Part shown: in pieces, positions 5,724-6,389 of the stretch | Layout: the number at the start of each line of letters is the position of its first letter | Numbering within the stretch: the stretch's first letter is position 1 | NCBI GenBank assembly: GCA_910577325.1 | Contig: CAJTMR010000010.1 | Span: 108,815-115,203, forward strand | DNA from: an uncultured Parabacteroides sp. | GTDB lineage: Bacteria; Bacteroidota; Bacteroidia; Bacteroidales; Tannerellaceae | Length of the DNA: 6,389 nucleotides | Reading direction: 5' to 3' | Made by a program: the position numbers and the translations under genes | Notes under the pieces: model-generated | What the model saw: the letters and a program-made list of their open reading frames with translations, nothing else | What the model was told of the DNA's origin: nothing | Databases searched by the model: none

Positions 5724-6266
5724 TTATTCCCCTAAAAAGAGTTTACACCAGTTATCAAACCGTTCAACCGTTTCACTTCCATACTTGGCAAGGCTCTGTC
5801 TGACCTTTTCGGCCGGTTTCTCTTTATCCAGTTTCGTTTTGCTGTAAAATTTATCGGCGAAGCAAATCAATTGTTCTTCCAAAGTTTCCGGCATAAAGTC
5901 CTGAAGCGGAAGAGGCAGACCGCGTTCTTCGATCATTGCCTGCGTGATACCTGTTCCCGTATGCCTTTCACACACACGGGCATGACGGGGATAACCTTCT
6001 ATCCGCATCAGCTCAGCACCCAGAAAACCGTGGCAAATATATTCCGCATCGCCATGGCAATCGATATCGGGAGCATTACAACGGAAAATACCGATATCGT
6101 GCAGCATGGCTGCCTCTTCTACAAAGGTAAGGTCAAGATCCATTTCCGGATGCATACGGGCTATGGCCAAAGCTTTATCCGCCACACTTCTACTATGAAT
6201 AGCCAAAATCCGGTACGCCTCCGAGCCTGCCGGATAATATTTGGCAATAATATCTAAAGGGTTCAT
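5724..6266 (-). CDS. HD-domain phosphohydrolase (HDIG type)
   Basis: A cytoplasmic 180-residue protein that is mostly one HD domain. Likely metal ligands are His24 (AIHSRSVA), His56-Asp57 (MLHDIG), His79 (CHGFLGAELM), His102 (ERHTGTG) and Asp138 (CFADKF). This H..HD..H..H..D pattern belongs to metal-dependent phosphohydrolases. The ERHTGTG...LPETLEEQ-like region recalls the small stand-alone HD proteins called TIGR00295, by memory. The substrate is unknown; no signal peptide or membrane segment is seen. The frame is open to an ATG at 6311, but a TATCTTTG box at 6292-6299 lies inside that extension and would start transcription near 6285. The ATG at 6266 (MNPLDIIAKYYP) is therefore preferred. 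The downstream neighbour is lptD, with no terminator seen between them. Confidence 0.85.
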   Translation of the reverse strand: MNPLDIIAKYYPAGSEAYRILAIHSRSVADKALAIARMHPEMDLDLTFVEEAAMLHDIGIFRCNAPDIDCHGDAEYICHGFLGAELMRIEGYPRHARVCERHTGTGITQAMIEERGLPLPLQDFMPETLEEQLICFADKFYSKTKLDKEKPAEKVRQSLAKYGSETVERFDNWCKLFLGE

Positions 6267-6291
6267 AACATCCAATCGCTTTATTGAGAGA

Positions 6292-6299
6292 CAAAGATA
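6292..6299 (-). promoter_or_regulatory. -7 box of the HD-domain gene
   Basis: TATCTTTG on the minus strand, the same octamer as the asnA -7 box. Transcription would start near 6285, giving a leader of about 20 nt before the ATG at 6266. No TTG is present 19-21 nt upstream, so only the -7 element is supported. Confidence 0.55.
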
Positions 6300-6321
6300 C
6301 GCAATAAACAAAAAGAATCGT

Positions 6322-6329
6322 TACTTTTG
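6322..6329 (+). promoter_or_regulatory. -7 box of a rightward gene beyond the window
   Basis: TACTTTTG on the plus strand matches TAnnTTTG and is identical to the tRNA-Arg -7 box. It is divergent from the HD-gene promoter, with only 22 bp between the two boxes. Transcription would start near 6336. The remaining 53 bases hold no usable frame (ATG at 6367 stops after four codons) but end in a possible hairpin, ATGAGC (6367-6372) with GCTCAT (6384-6389). The gene it serves is outside the window. Confidence 0.45.
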
Positions 6330-6389
6330 CAGAAAGAAGTTACGAAAAGAGTGTAATTTATTGGAAATGAGCGTAGGTTAATTGCTCAT

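Noticed and set aside
5871..6257. 128-codon plus-strand frame opposite the HD-domain gene
   Set aside because: The HD gene on the other strand has a complete set of metal-ligand motifs; this frame has no family resemblance.
6267..6311. 15-residue N-terminal extension of the HD protein from ATG 6311
   Set aside because: The -7 box at 6292-6299 lies within it and the predicted transcript starts near 6285, downstream of that ATG. The family-like N-terminus begins at 6266.

Overview
This window looks like chromosomal DNA of a Bacteroidales bacterium, probably Bacteroides or Parabacteroides. The basis is the promoter style (TAnnTTTG -7 boxes, sometimes with a TTG/TTTG element 19-20 nt upstream), the near absence of Shine-Dalgarno sites, the AT-rich spacers, and a Bacteroidetes-type LptD. 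The genus is inferred from style, not proven.

Layout, left to right. The 3' part of a tRNA-Val(UAC) gene (1-52) is followed by a strong intrinsic terminator. A stretch of about 600 bp (95-697) has no convincing gene. It holds a cluster of CTATCAT repeats with an inverted copy and a GC-rich patch with two CCCGGG-centred palindromes. A tRNA-Arg(CCG) gene lies on the minus strand (759-832) with its own terminator and promoter. Its promoter is divergent from that of asnA (1030-2067, ammonia-dependent asparagine synthetase). Next comes ung (2183-2845, family-1 uracil-DNA glycosylase). Related AT-rich inverted repeats sit on both sides of ung. On the minus strand follow lptD (2899-5658, outer-membrane LPS assembly protein, convergent with ung) and, upstream of it, a small HD-domain phosphohydrolase gene (5724-6266). 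At the right edge a -7 box points rightward towards a gene outside the window.

How the genes relate. asnA and ung read the same way 115 bp apart. No plus-strand promoter was found for ung, so it may depend on asnA transcription. The HD gene and lptD are 65 bp apart with no terminator seen between them, and may be co-transcribed with a weak internal promoter for lptD. The proteins are ordinary housekeeping functions: asparagine synthesis, base-excision repair, LPS export and a probable nucleotide or phosphate-ester hydrolase.

I see no new multi-gene system. The points most worth a second look are an apparent A19-U56 replacement of the G19-C56 tertiary pair in tRNA-Arg, the E. coli-like four-cysteine layout in an otherwise divergent LptD, the repeat pair around ung (one arm abuts the ung start codon, another supplies the lptD stop codon), and the repeat-rich gap between the two tRNA genes.
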